In this document: one piece after another, positions 34,900 through 46,084 of the stretch | Position numbering within the stretch: the first letter of the stretch is position 1 | Layout of the letters: the number at the start of each line of letters is the position of its first letter | From: Sipunculus nudus | Taxonomy: Eukaryota; Annelida; Sipuncula; Golfingiida; Sipunculidae | Direction of reading: 5' to 3' | Assembly: GCA_026874595.1 (NCBI GenBank) | Contig: CM049317.1 | Span: forward strand, 56,759,618-56,823,617 | Length of the DNA: 64,000 bases | Position numbers and translations under genes: made by a program | The notes under the pieces: generated by a model | What the model was told of the DNA's origin: nothing | Databases searched by the model: none | Seen by the model: only the letters and a program-made list of their open reading frames with translations

Positions 34900-35440
34900 T
34901 TCAGGACACTGGACTCAAATGGGGTGTGGCGATCATTAAATTAATACACTGTGTTTGGAAAAATGTGATACATAGCGAGCCATCAGTCACACGGACAGCG
35001 GGCAGTTTGACAGCCTACTGACCAAGACCCATCTCGTACGGGTCATTACCCCCGAACCAGTCGGCTGATAGGCAGCTCTTGGCTTTGATTAATAACGGTA
35101 TATACAACTCGTAATGAAGGGGGCCCTCCAACAAATGTAAATTGATATGAAGGCTAGGTAATAAACGACCCAAGGGTTGTCATCGTTCTTTATGGGAGAC
35201 ACATTGTATGTCCTAGAAGGCTAATTTGGCGAGGACCCAGTCTTAGCCAACTTTATATTCGCCCTCTGGTTTAATATTACAAATCAACCAGGCGTTCGTA
35301 AAATTACGGCACGCCAAAACGAAGAACCCTATAACGTAAACGGATTGGTGACCTTGACCTGTTGGACATTTGGAAATCAACAAACTTTCTGCAAACACAT
35401 GCAGATCAGGTGATCTGTGTTTGCTTTTTTTAGAGATCAT
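34900..35440. promoter_or_regulatory. balanced island with TCF-type site and large palindrome
   Basis: Non-repetitive and GC-balanced. CTTTGATTA at 35083-35091 fits TCF/LEF. At 35391-35424 a 34-nt imperfect palindrome pairs GCAAACA with TGTTTGC and CAGATCA with TGATCTG around GG, so it carries two inverted forkhead-like AAACA words. No coding frame is supported. Function is inferred. Confidence 0.25.
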
Positions 35441-37740
35441 GCGACTGGCGTATTTAACAGGAAGATGATTTGATATAAATGTAACTTTAAATTAGTTGAA
35501 CATCTGTAAGGAAAATCTTGTACGACAATCTCTAGGTTTAGGAGGGTGTTTACCCTACTTTGACAAGTCGCTAGGATGGCAGATTTAGATAAAAGATAAA
35601 ATTATGAAAGTAAAGTAACATAAGATTAAGTATTACTAGAAAATGTTGGCAACTATGCCGGGAATGCCATAGTATCCTCAGACAATGTGTATATATCCTT
35701 TAAAATATACTCTTCTAAACCATTTATTGACCCTTTACAAGGTCAAGGTCATATTTTTAAAAATCTTATCCGAAAAATCGGTTGAAGCAAATTAATGTAT
35801 CGATTAAGAGAAAAGAACAGTACTTGGAAAACTATTGGGTTCATGCACAAAAAAATCCAATATTTTTAAAGGTTACACTGTCATGATCAAGGCCAAGGTC
35901 TCCAGGGAAACTGTCACAGGACCAATGAGAGCTGGGAATAGCGAGTCTGGCCAAGTCTGAAACAGACAGCACTCCGCTCGAATTGCCTCGAATTAGTCGC
36001 AACATTCTTCGGACTGTGAACACTGTATACCCAGGATACAGTGCACAGAAAGCAGTGGGTTAGTGGCAGAAGTTGTGGAACGGATGTAATGCGACCACTT
36101 ATAGGAGTGTATTTTACAAAAACTGCAATAAAGATAATTATACAAAAAAAAACTAAAAACAATGAATGGTTTCCTAAATCTCATCTAACGTCATGAAAAT
36201 GCAATTTCCTTTATTGTTACGTTCCTTGAGATCCAGGGGAACGGGGCAAACAATCATCATAATCATAACATTATACAGAACATGTTTCTACGCAAGAACT
36301 GAGCGCCAAACTTAAACAAGCACTAATGTATACATCACGCAAAGTTGCAACATCCTTGAACATTTAGTGCAGCTAACAATTATCCCGTTTAGTCAAGCGT
36401 GACGTCAAATTAATCAGAGGTTAAGGCCAAGGTTACAAACATTATCCTGACATCTTATGTTAAATAGCAACTGATATTTATAAAGGAAAAGGAAATAAAG
36501 GTAGCCTATAGCCTATAACCCAAAACAATTATACTGCTTGGATATAAATGAGTTGATCAGGCGTTATTTGGATCAGGCGCTATTGAATCATATGTTATAT
36601 GGGTCAGGAGTTATTAGATCAGGTGTTATTTGGATCTGGTGTTTTTGTCGTAATGAGTTATCAAGGTGCGAACACTTTATTTGGTATATAAATGAATGTA
36701 TACATGCATACCAGTTCGTGCACTTGTGTGTCATCGTAGACGTCAAGGGAGCAATTATATACAAATTTCTCATATTGTTCGAGTTTTAAAGGGAATCAAA
36801 AGTTGGAATGTAAAGATCTGACATATAACTAACAACGGTGGTGTCATTTCAGACACGTACATAGGCTGTAAACATTCTCTTCGTAAAAAAGTATGTCACA
36901 CGTTGTCACACATATGAACAGGAGCGTATAAACGTTAAAAAAAATCATATATTCCATCACTTTTCTTGTACTTGGCTTTAGACATTAAGGTTCATCATCT
37001 TCTTGCAATATCCATATAGGCGCTTGAATCCCTATGGTATAGATTTGAATACTCTATTGACTTTATTTATTTTCAATCAACTTTGAATAATGCCATCAAG
37101 TAATGTTTACACAGAAAGGAATCTTCGTTTGCAGTTGCACTGCATCCATTAAGAGTAGACTCGCACCCAATTTTTAGGTTGAATGTAAACAATAGATATA
37201 CAGACTGGTACCCGGCACAATTTGTTACAGCCTTATCACAACGTGTGCCTTTTTATATAAGCAATTCACCGGGAACCATTGTTTACTTGTTAGCAAGGGA
37301 TAGGAGAAAGTCTATAACGTTAAATGAAAGCTGTTTAAGCTTATTTTTAGCCACAGGGATTCAGGTGCTTGTGTCTCATAACAATGCTAAAAAAAGATAC
37401 CTTATAAGCTATTGCGAGATTATAGAAGAGTAAGTTAAATATAAAAAAAATTACACAAAGTACAAAATTAGAGAGACATGGACAAACTGCATGTGCTAAA
37501 GTGTATTGAAGTCACGTGATACAAACTGATGCATGTGATATATTTGTCGTGCGTATGCATAAAGACGCTGAAGTTATTAAATTCTGGATCAATTTAATTC
37601 TAGCACATATTGTATGTATTACAACCCTTCAAATACATACAAAATTTGCAAGCGGATATGTGGTTTCGTTCGAACTTTTTGTGAATTTATCAGGTGAAGG
37701 CAAGTTAAATAAAAAGTGCATGACTTAGGAATTTAATTGA
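35441..37740. other. non-coding stretch
   Basis: AT-rich to mixed. AAGGTCAAGGTCA at 35740-35752 resembles the half-site arrays of the 57-59 kb repeat and may be a decayed copy. GAATCATATGTTATATGGGTCAGGAGTTATT-type short duplications (TCAGGYGTTATT words) occur at 36555-36635. No gene is recognised. The 84-codon frame at 37179-37433 has no domain. Confidence 0.4.
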
Positions 37741-38720
37741 CAGGATCGGAATCGATGGTCTACCTGGTTGCCATAGTAACGAATACCTGATGGAGGCAGT
37801 AATTGTTAGAGGAAACCTTACCTGCGGAACATGGCGGCGCGAAGGACGCACAGAGGCACTGGGTTATAACTTAGACAGGCGTGTTTCTTTAGGATTGCAC
37901 TGGACACTGACCAGCGCTGCAGTCGCCATTGGCCGTAAGCGTTTGTAGCCATACTGCTTGGGAAAACACGCCGGCTTCACTCCACAAACCGCCGGGCCAA
38001 GTCTGACAGAGACTTCGAGTTCCGCTGGCTCGCAGTGGCAACAGGGGAAACCATTAGTAGGTGAATGTTTTGAGATAACTTAGGGAAGTGGGGTGTAGCA
38101 GCTCACATTGAGTGTTGTCATTTTGACTAATATCTTCCCTCCCGCCTTGTTTGCCAGCGACACGGTTGCTTGGCCCCCTGGTGCGTTACATTCAACAGAA
38201 ACGCTGAGCCGACACACAGAAACAATCCTCAGGCCTAACACTGAACATGCCCGTGTCACAGGCGAGCATCTCACATTGTATGGCACCCACCGGGGCAAAC
38301 GGGTTTGCAATTTTGACAGACGAGCTGGAATTTTTGAAACGGCAATCTGGCGTGAGTGTCACAGGTTTGTGAGAAATTGACAACCCGTGTTCATTTTTCA
38401 GGAATAGTAACAATAGTGCGGGTCGGTGTGCCAGGCTTTGGGAGGGGCAGCCGTCTCCACGGCCTCGACATATCATTTGTCTCGGCGGACGGCCCGCCGA
38501 ACGCCCGATCAAGTGTGTGGAAATTATTTCACATTGTAACGGAATTACACACGCAGACATCAAAACGCTGCAAGTAGAGGTCTTCACAGAGCTTGGCTGA
38601 CCCTAGTTCACCAGAAACAGTTTATAAAGATGGATCGGCGCTAATAGCCCCATAGCTAGGGAAATGCTGGCACATCAACAGCTGGCGACTTATCCCTGCA
38701 TCCCCCCGAGATCACTGATG
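37741..38720. promoter_or_regulatory. GC-richest island, candidate promoter or enhancer
   Basis: The longest GC-rich, non-repetitive segment of the window, with many CpG dinucleotides. An AACATGGCGGCGCG word at 37828-37841 fits the YY1-type ATGGCGGC motif common near start sites. CGGCGG-ACGGC-CCGCCG forms an inverted repeat near 38483-38499, and TCAAGTG (38509-38515) fits NKX2. Frames of 90, 73 and 131 codons overlap on both strands, as expected of GC-rich DNA, and none is recognised. No exon can be assigned. Confidence 0.35.
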
Positions 38721-39560
38721 GCGGACTCCACTGACAATACTATCAAATCATGAATACTATACTTGAGATGAATTCAGGGTGTTAGCTTTTGTGACTATCA
38801 TCTTCTTAGCGCCAGTAATAAAACGGGTGCGATCTTGCTGGAAAACCTCAAATTAGAATTGGTCCTTTTCGTTTCAGTCAGGAAGTTTGTTGTAGTGTAC
38901 AGATCGTCAGCCTGAGAGTCATGACCTGAGCTGGCAGCTGCCTTGTATATTGTATGATAAAGTCATTTCTTACATTCCTCTCACATATACTCCAAATTCC
39001 TATTCCGTGTGGCAATATCTTTAAGGAACCAAACTTGTTCGGTGATGCACGAACAAAGCCTGCATATTCTGAGGCAAAACACTCAAACACCCGGTTAAAC
39101 TTTAACGTTTACTGCAGTTCCCTCTTGGAGGTCATAAAGTGACGTATTGAAGTCTTAAGTTTTTATAATCCGTCAAACGCAAAGTAACAAACTGTATGTT
39201 CAGCCATCATGCATGCAGCGGTTATATGTCACTCCATGACCTTTGACAGGTCATTTCGTGACCTCTGAAGGTGAAGTAGTGACCTTGTCCTCCAGATCGA
39301 CCCGACTGGTCCACTCAGCCTGCACTGGGTTTGCTGATTGTATGGACAGACCCAAGGGCCCGGTTCTGTCGACTGCGAACGTTCTGTCCATCTATCTCTC
39401 TTCTAGGTTTTATTGATAAGAATGCCCTGACCCAGGGCACAAGGTTGGCACATGTGTCAAGACTTTTCTTGAGCTAAACCCGCAGAAGTAAATTCAAGAC
39501 GACGGCTGGTGGACAGACATGACATTTCTGCCATCATTTTCCATTGGGCTTCTGCTAGTT
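38721..39560. promoter_or_regulatory. balanced island with nuclear-receptor-type half-sites
   Basis: TGACCTTTGACAGGTCA at 39237-39253 contains a TGACCT/TGACA near-DR1 and an everted TGACCT...AGGTCA pair. Further TGACCT words follow at 39259 and 39280. 38880-39130 is also non-repetitive, with CATTCC and CCGTGTGG words. The half-sites may derive from the 57-59 kb repeat family, but the surroundings do not align with it. Confidence 0.25.
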
Positions 39561-40110
39561 GATGCTGACGGATGCTGACATTTCGGATACAGCTTCTGCC
39601 AGCCAGACTCTCACAGTCCTGCTTTCCATTGCCTTCTCACACCAGCCCCTCGCTTCGGCCCTTATACTCGTCGGCCAAAGTACCTGCTAACATTCCAACA
39701 CTAATATATCCTTCTCTGTTATCAAACAACCCCTGCCTTCCACCAATCTATGACACACAAATCACGGAGCTCGTTCACTCACACTAAATCTCAATTCCCT
39801 TCCTACTTGGCTTAGAGGCTCCTGCTATATATCTTACTGATACCCTCATCGTATTTCATGCCTCCGAGGAATAAATTTTCCCTCATGCGGGGAAATGTCA
39901 TTATTTGTAAAATTTCTGATGATGTTCTGAGACGCCCCGGTGAGTGGTATATATGATGACCATGGAATGATTCCCACCACCACGGACTCGGTCGTTAATC
40001 CTGTATAGGTGGATTGGTCGACATGAGGTGATGTCTGTCTCTTTATAATATATTGATTTTGATGATGATTAAGATGACGGTGATTGAGTTATGGAGAAAA
40101 AAAATCTCGC
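39561..40110. other. non-coding stretch
   Basis: Pyrimidine-rich to about 39800, then mixed. The 71-codon plus frame is Ser/Pro/Leu-rich low-complexity sequence. Confidence 0.45.
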
Positions 40111-40151
40111 ATATATATATATATTTATGTATATATATATATATATATATA
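40111..40151. repeat. microsatellite (TA)n
   Basis: Interrupted TA tract. Confidence 0.93.
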
Positions 40152-40459
40152 AACTTTATATAGAATATGTATAAATATCTATATAATGTGAATGTATTTT
40201 GTATATATTTTTGTAAATATATTACGTTCTTATGATATACCAGGATTGAGAAAAATTGCGATATGTATAATCATCAAAACACAAAACAACAACTAAACAC
40301 TCCTCAGAGATTTAATATATCTTCTACTAAATTATACTTATTTTACTCATCAGCATCTCATTCCGATACATTCGGCTATCTTAAAAATGAACTCAAAGAG
40401 AACTCTAAAGATTAAATAAAAAAATCAATATATCTCCGTCAAGGCAAAACCATCCAACC
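40152..40459. other. AT-rich non-coding stretch
   Basis: Nothing recognised. Confidence 0.5.
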
Positions 40460-40835
40460 AGATAGTCCCTCCACAAAATAATGCTGAATTATCCCATTCT
40501 TAACCTGAGTGAGTTATGTACATCTTCAGAGCTCCATTTAAGTTTGGCACTACATGACAGGGCGGTATCACTCGTTTTCTTTCTGTCTTATATTTGGCAT
40601 AATCCAGGCCGATGTATACCGCACCTGCGGTACTGGATGTTTAAATCCCGTTTCCGGGTCATAACACCAAGGAACTCCCCAAAGAAGCACTCGTTTGTGA
40701 GTGCTACACGGCTGTGTATACACGCCGGCAGAGTGCTTTACCTGGATGGGGGCACACAGTGAAAAATATAACCGCTCCTCGGCCGAGATTTCAACTCATA
40801 ACCACTTGTGCTCTTTCCTTGAACACCAAAGCGGT
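40460..40835 (-). mobile_element. tRNA-derived SINE with decayed head
   Basis: The body and tail blocks match the 13.5-kb copy: AATGCTGAATTATCCCATTC, ACATCTTCAGAGCTCCATTT, ACAGGGCGGTATCACTCG and GGGTCATAACACCAAGGAAC. The head keeps a B box (ATGAGTTGAAATCTCGGCC on the minus strand). It has lost about 20 bp between the boxes and most of the A box, so it is very probably dead. Confidence 0.83.
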
Positions 40836-41827
40836 TTTTGCTTATCTAACTGACACACAAACCAACCAACAAAATAGAAACAGGGATGAAACAAAACCGA
40901 CTTGTTGCAGGTGTAGCAATAAGTTTGTAGCTTAAGTTCAAGGACGTATCGAGAACTATTGCATCGACAGCTTTTAGATGCATGTGTATCTGTTTCCTTC
41001 AAACGGCTCAATGATCACCCGCGGAAAGAAACCCCCACTTTCATACGTTGTATCTATTTGTTTCAATTCAACAAAGAATTTGCACCACATCTGTATTTTT
41101 TTCGTGCTCTTTTTATAAACGGTTATGTAGAAAACTTTGAAAAACAGAGACTTCTTAAAGGTAGACAAAGGCTCAAAATCCTTGTGATTCCCGTTTTTTT
41201 TTATTTGTTTATAACTTTTTTACTTAATGTGTATTCGATCATGCTGTGTACTTTTTTTCTGCCTTTCTGTCCCTGGCCAAAAATAATATTTTGTGTTCTG
41301 GTCAGAGTCCTAATAATTTTTCATTTATTTTTAGTGAATTTTTATCTAAAATGGAAAAAATAATTGATATAAAAGAACGAGACAAAGTCTGTGGATGGCA
41401 CTGAGATAAATATTTTAATACTCGTATGATAAAATTTAGTGAGTAATAAGTTTGATGCTCGAAGAATTCTTCATACAAGCGGTTCAATGATTACAGCAGA
41501 AATAACCATCAAACCAATATTTCCAAGACAAGTTATTGGACATATTAAATTCAAATTGAATTAATAATTCACTTCCATTAAGTAAGAATGTAAACAATGC
41601 AGTTTTTTACATAATAAACTTAATTTATTACTTAATTGTTTAACGTTCTCATTGCCAAATTTACTGCTAATAATTCAGGATTCGCATGCAGGTCAGAATC
41701 CCGTATTATCACTCACCGGATGAGTTCTATTTGGGGTACTCCTCTGTTGCTGTTGTTCAACATATGAATGCTCAAAACTGATTCAACACTCAAAGTTCAG
41801 AACTTATGTAAGTAATAAACTAATGTT
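40836..41827. other. non-coding stretch with the longest frame
   Basis: The longest open frame of the window (134 codons, plus strand, 40959-41363) lies here. It is Phe/Leu/Ile-rich from T-rich DNA and shows no domain, Kozak-like start or splice context. I do not call it a gene. The rest is AT-rich. Confidence 0.5.
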
Positions 41828-42226
41828 ACCGGCTTCTGTGGCTCAGGGGTAGAGCACAGGTCTCAAAGCCGGGAGATCGTGAGTTCGAATCTCAGCCAAG
41901 GCGGTGATTTTTCACGGTCGGACCCCACCCAGGTTGAGCGCTCTGCGGGCTTAATGGGCAGGCCGTGCCCAACGGCCGTGTTTCACTCACAAACGAGTGC
42001 GCCTTTCGAGGATTCCTCGGTGGTATGACCCAGCAATAGAGACGATTACGCACCCAGGGCCCGCAGGTGCAGTAGTCACCGGGCCTGGTTGACGCCAGGA
42101 TATAAAATGAGAGGAAGCGTGTGATACTGCCCTGTCACGTAGTCCGAAACCGGAACGGATTTCTGCAGATGTACATATACGTAGTTAAGTTAGCTTTAAA
42201 AAACATGGAGGCGGTAACCTCCACCA

Positions 42227-42272
<46 letters not shown>
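41828..42272 (+). mobile_element. complete tRNA-derived SINE ending in (TA)n, with 11-bp target-site duplication
   Basis: Best copy of the family. The A box lies in TGGCTCAGGGGTAGAGC (41839-41855) and the B box in GAGTTCGAATCTC (41881-41893). A tRNA-unrelated body of about 300 bp and a tail ACCTCCACCAAAAA run into (TA)n (42231-42272). A perfect duplication AAACTAATGTT flanks it at 41817-41827 and 42273-42283. The TA tract is therefore inside the insertion, as tail or grown from the tail. Both RNA polymerase III boxes are close to consensus, so this copy could be transcribed. Confidence 0.95.
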
Positions 42273-42276
<4 letters not shown>

Positions 42277-42454
42277 TAATGTTTAATAATATTTAAATGC
42301 AGAAGTGAAAAAAGTCTTTTAAATATAAAATAAGAACTGTATTTTGAAACTTTATCAATGTATATCGTCAGAGTTTTCCTTTACACACATGTCCCTGTTT
42401 TACTTTGATTTTATTTCCCAACCCCTTTGAAGTTATTAAATCAATATGAAAATA
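42273..42454. other. non-coding spacer
   Basis: Short AT-rich spacer that includes the right duplication of the preceding SINE. Confidence 0.5.
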
Positions 42455-42637
42455 AATATGGCAATTTAGGGGAGGGGTTCATTAGGTCCGGAGGCCCCTT
42501 TTTTCAGCCAATGCAACCCTTTAAAGGCTTTCGGGCCCATTTGTGCTGCTTGGACCTAGGGACGTTTTTAAGGTTTTGTCATTAGTCCTCCTGAGTTGGA
42601 CCTTTCCTTTTCCTAAATCCAGGATCCGCCCCTGTAT
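42455..42637 (+). mobile_element. hAT-like short non-autonomous element, copy 3
   Basis: The right end is intact as AAATCCAGGATCCGCCCCTG. The body matches 621-846 in order (CAACCCTTTAAAGG, GGACC, TTAGTCCTCCTGAGTTGGAC). The left end is diverged. No coding capacity. Confidence 0.65.
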
Positions 42638-42772
42638 AGATATTTGAAGCAGGGACATGTTTGCATAGACATCTATGCCTACTAGACACCTACTTTTAAT
42701 TTCTGGATTATGGTTTTCTTCAAAGGAACTCTTTTTTACAAATCTTTTCCTTCAGTAAAGGTGGGATATACC

Positions 42773-43020
42773 TTTTTTTATTTTTGTTGGAGGTATCCGC
42801 TTCCATTTTCATGCTAGCCTAACTAAGTATATGTAAGTCTGCAGAATTCCAATCCAGTTGCGGACAGTGGACTTTACATGAGGGGGCAAAGATTGGCGCT
42901 TCCTCTCATTTTATGTCATGGTGTGACTACTGCACCTGAGGGGCCTTGGAGTGTTATCCCTACACTGCTGGGTCATAACTCCGAGGAACCCCGGAAAGGC
43001 GCACCCGTTTGCGAGTGGAG
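42773..43020 (-). mobile_element. tRNA-derived SINE, 5'-truncated copy
   Basis: Minus-strand body and 3' tail only. The blocks TTGTTGGAGGTATCCGCTTCC, TCTGCAGAATTCCAATCC, CTGGGTCATAACTCCGAGG and AAAGGCGCACCCGTTTGCGA match the family. The tRNA-like head is missing, which is usual for incomplete reverse transcription. It faces the plus-strand copy at 41828-42272. Confidence 0.83.
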
Positions 43021-44154
43021 CTGTATTGTTAGCAGAGGAGCTAGTTTCATAACTTTCAGATGGATCGATAAAATATGAATGCGGATTTTGAGCCCATCAA
43101 AGTCGTCGTTTTGCTTGCTGTCTATGCAGTCTGTTTCTCCATAAAACGTCTCCGGAATTATATCAATCTACATGTTTGATTACGGTTACAAAATTTCATA
43201 TTTTTTCTTGATTTTTTTTTCAAATATTTCGTTGATAACGTATATAAACCTTTCAATTCATGGGCGGCTTTTCCGTTAATTATGTATTTATAGTTTATAT
43301 CACCTTATATTTCAAGCGATGAAACTATGTTGAAGGGTGGGCTCTGACTTGATTAAACATGGAGGAGTATCTAGTTGAGGATGCATGCGGTTGCGGATGT
43401 ATGCACTCTGTGAGTGCCTTCCAATTTTTTTCATATTTTGCAATGTTTTCATTCTTATTCAGGATAGACTTTATACATGTATACTGAATATCTCAAGTCG
43501 GTGATGTAAAACTCGAGTCACGAACCCGGGTAGCCAGCGGAGAGAGCCGAGCGTTTCATCCCTCGACTGTCCTCGATAATGCCTTTATATGTCTTTCACA
43601 TTCAGGTTTGCAGGGAATGATTAAAGATGCCTATTCACCTATACCTCATAAAAATGTATGTGTTATCTGGCTTTCTCTGTGAGTTTATTAATAATCTAAG
43701 GGTAATCCCGATTTAGAATAGTTCTTAAATCGGCTTCGTGAAGGATGTACGAACTCCTTTCTCAATAACATGTTTGTAAACAAAGCAATGTTGACAAACG
43801 GGAAAAAACATGTAACCTTAGTTTGTAGGTTGTATATATGCGGAGGTAGAAAGTTCACTTGTTGCAAAACGCCAATTAAAAAGCTTTGGCTTCTCTGTCT
43901 TGTCGCCAGATGCCCTTGTTAAATAGTTTTGATTATTTGCCCCCCCTTATTTTATAAACACGTTGATATAAGCATAACAAGTTGCCTGCGTGCGGTGACA
44001 TCCATGTTTTCAGGCCTATTTTTATATTACCTTTAGTTTTAAAAGGTCAGATAGGTGATTTGTTCCCTTTACATTTTTATGTCATGCATAAAGTCGGTTG
44101 CGGTTTGATTGTAATGTTGCTAAACTTGTGATAATGGTTTTTGATAATAGAAGG
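43021..44154. other. non-coding stretch
   Basis: Mixed composition. 43505-43565 has a GAACCCGGG word that on the minus strand resembles a B box, but no A box or cloverleaf. No gene recognised. Confidence 0.45.
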
Positions 44155-44323
44155 CAGTGAGTCCAGTTTTAGAGATACGGACTTGGACTCGAGAGTCCTG
44201 GACTCGGACTTGTACTCGTACTCGGAGATAGGGACTCGAGAAATCAGGCCGAGTCCATCTCGAGTCCAATTAAAAACATTTCTGTCACTTATTAAAAGAT
44301 ATATGTACATCAACTACTAATTC

Positions 44324-44366
<43 letters not shown>

Positions 44367-44640
44367 TATATATATATATATATATACCAAGCTTTGCTCA
44401 TCATCGGGAGACATGAATGCAATAAACCATTATTACTAAAAGCATGTGCGAACTAACTTATAATGAACATGATAATCTGAATTTCCATTTTTAATTGCTC
44501 TTTAAGGATATTTGTATTGGACTCGGACTTTGGTTCCTATTGACCTGCATGGACTTGAATAAAGGTGGACTTGGACTCGAACCTAAGGACTCGGACTTGG
44601 ACTCGAGTGGTTTTGACTTGGACTTTGTTATAGATGTCTC
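44155..44640 (+). repeat. GGACTC-type dispersed repeat, copy 2
   Basis: Arrays at 44155-44275 and 44512-44635 flank an AT-rich spacer that includes a (TA)n tract (44325-44386) and the ACCAAGCTT block (44386-44394). The CAGGCCGAGTCC word and the TTGGACTCGGACTTTGGTTCC block place it in the same family as 25128-25560. A further short GGACTCGGACTC piece sits at 45503-45530. Confidence 0.7.
44325..44386. repeat. microsatellite (TA)n
   Basis: TA tract with one AAATT interruption, inside the spacer of the GGACTC-type repeat. Confidence 0.96.
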
Positions 44641-44839
44641 TTTTATTATATGCAGCAGTGTGTTTGTTCAGCGCTAGCTTTGTCTGTTGCTATGACGGCA
44701 TAGCCCGGCCCCCGCGTGGGGTCTCACGTGTAAACAGCAGTCATGCTAGTCTGGGGCTTTCTCGCCTGGCCGAGCCGGGCCGGCCCACGTGTAAACCCTG
44801 ATATGTAAAACACACAGCGATGTTGTTCCAGCTGTTTCC
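44641..44839. other. GC-rich segment with repeated CACGTGTAAA words
   Basis: GTCTCACGTGTAAACAGC and CGGCCCACGTGTAAACCC lie about 60 bp apart, around a CCGAGCCGGGCCGGCC core. Composition differs sharply from the flanks. Possibly part of the element that follows or a regulatory segment. Confidence 0.3.
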
Positions 44840-45417
44840 TGTAACGACTGTGTACTGTGTATCATGTTAAGTTCTTCTTGGATTGTTCGAAAAATGGAAA
44901 GTTCTCCGATAGAGGTGAAAGTTATAAATAAGGGGCTGTGTTTTAGAGTCAAACAGAAGAGGAGAGAAATATTCCAGCGGACACAGAAGCATGTAAGTCA
45001 GTGTGGGGACCTTTTTTGATAAGTGCGGCAATTACAGATTTTTGACGGATCTTATATAGTCTTAAGTTTGCTTTCGGGATAATAACAAGAACTTCACTTT
45101 TGGATTACAACGGATTCATTTTGTGAATAAAATAGACTGTTATTCTCTGAGAAGATTTATGTGAACTGTTCGTCTGGGTTGTACGTTATAAAGGACTTGT
45201 TATCCCTGTGACAGTGGTGTTATCCAGGTACTGTACTCTTTATTTATATACTTGTATTGATTTGCTGTAGTACTGTTGTTATACTGTGCAATTGTATCGA
45301 TTAAGTGTATTGTAATGTTAGGATTGCTTTAAGAATAAATAATGGTTATTTGTTTACAAAAAAACACTGACTTCTTTATTCATTCCCCTAGACATTTCAC
45401 GCTGCCCTAATGTTACA
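44840..45417 (+). mobile_element. possible solo LTR
   Basis: The segment starts TGTAAC and ends GTTACA, a perfect 6-bp inverted TG...CA terminus. TATAAATA at 44924-44931 lies in the first quarter, and an AATAAA polyadenylation word at 45335-45340 near the end, the usual LTR order. The length of 578 bp is also typical. Against this, the flanking 5-mers differ, so there is no target-site duplication, and no primer-binding site or internal coding region is present. It could equally be ordinary sequence with chance termini. Confidence 0.25.
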
Positions 45418-46084
45418 GAATCTGATTTTTTTATCTCCATTACAAAATTTATGTTCGTCACGACTACGTGATCTGTTGATATTACGTTCCGTAATAACAC
45501 AGACTCGAGTGGTTTGGACTCGGACTCATCACTGATCTAAGTATTATAACATGCGTATATACAACAATAAATGGTGGAGAATCCGAGTAAATCGCAAATG
45601 AAACAGTTATAAAGAAATGAGATGATGATGCTATACCACTCATACTACACATAAAACTTTGTCTTTCATACATTATATATCATTTTTATACAAAATGTGG
45701 TGGAGAATGAGGGAATATCGTATTTAATGATTCATGGTGCCAGCTAAATCTTAGTTTTTTTCTGAACGTATTTAGGATATGGTCCGACTGACACAATATA
45801 GTTTATATTTCATTTTTTTTTGTTATTAGACAATAAATGGTGGAGATAAGAGGAAAAGGATAATGCATATAAGAATAATTGATATAGTGAATTAAATCTT
45901 AAATAATTTCTCTGTTGCAACCACGACCTTCTTCTTATGACCAGCCAATGCAAGCTTCTTTGATATTATGCATTCATCATGCATTATAATTATTAAAAAT
46001 TATATTTAAAATATTATTCTTTCACAATATCAGTTTATACAAAAAAATTCCCAGCAAAACCATCCCAGCACAAGGTCTCCTTTC
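45418..46084. other. AT-rich non-coding stretch
   Basis: ACAATAAATGGTGGAGA recurs at 45563-45579 and 45830-45846, a short direct repeat of unknown nature. No gene. Confidence 0.45.

Noticed and set aside
36805-36817. TGGAATGTAAAGA, identical to the first 13 nt of miR-1
   Set aside because: The remaining bases differ and no complementary arm lies nearby, so no hairpin forms.
38080-38587. Overlapping frames of 76-131 codons on both strands
   Set aside because: Open frames on both strands are expected in GC-rich DNA. None resembles a known family or has exon boundaries.
40959-41363. Longest open frame (134 codons), hydrophobic
   Set aside because: T-rich DNA gives Phe/Leu/Ile-rich frames by composition. 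No domain, no start context, no splice support.
41839-41893. A working tRNA gene
   Set aside because: The boxes are tRNA-like but the element continues into a shared 400-bp body with tail and duplication, so it is a SINE.
43505-43565. tRNA-like B-box word on the minus strand
   Set aside because: No matching A box or paired stems.
44980-45000. Splice donor CATGTAAGT with acceptor TTCCCCTAG at 45384-45392
   Set aside because: No coding frame is continuous into either site, and the segment is equally explained as a repeat.
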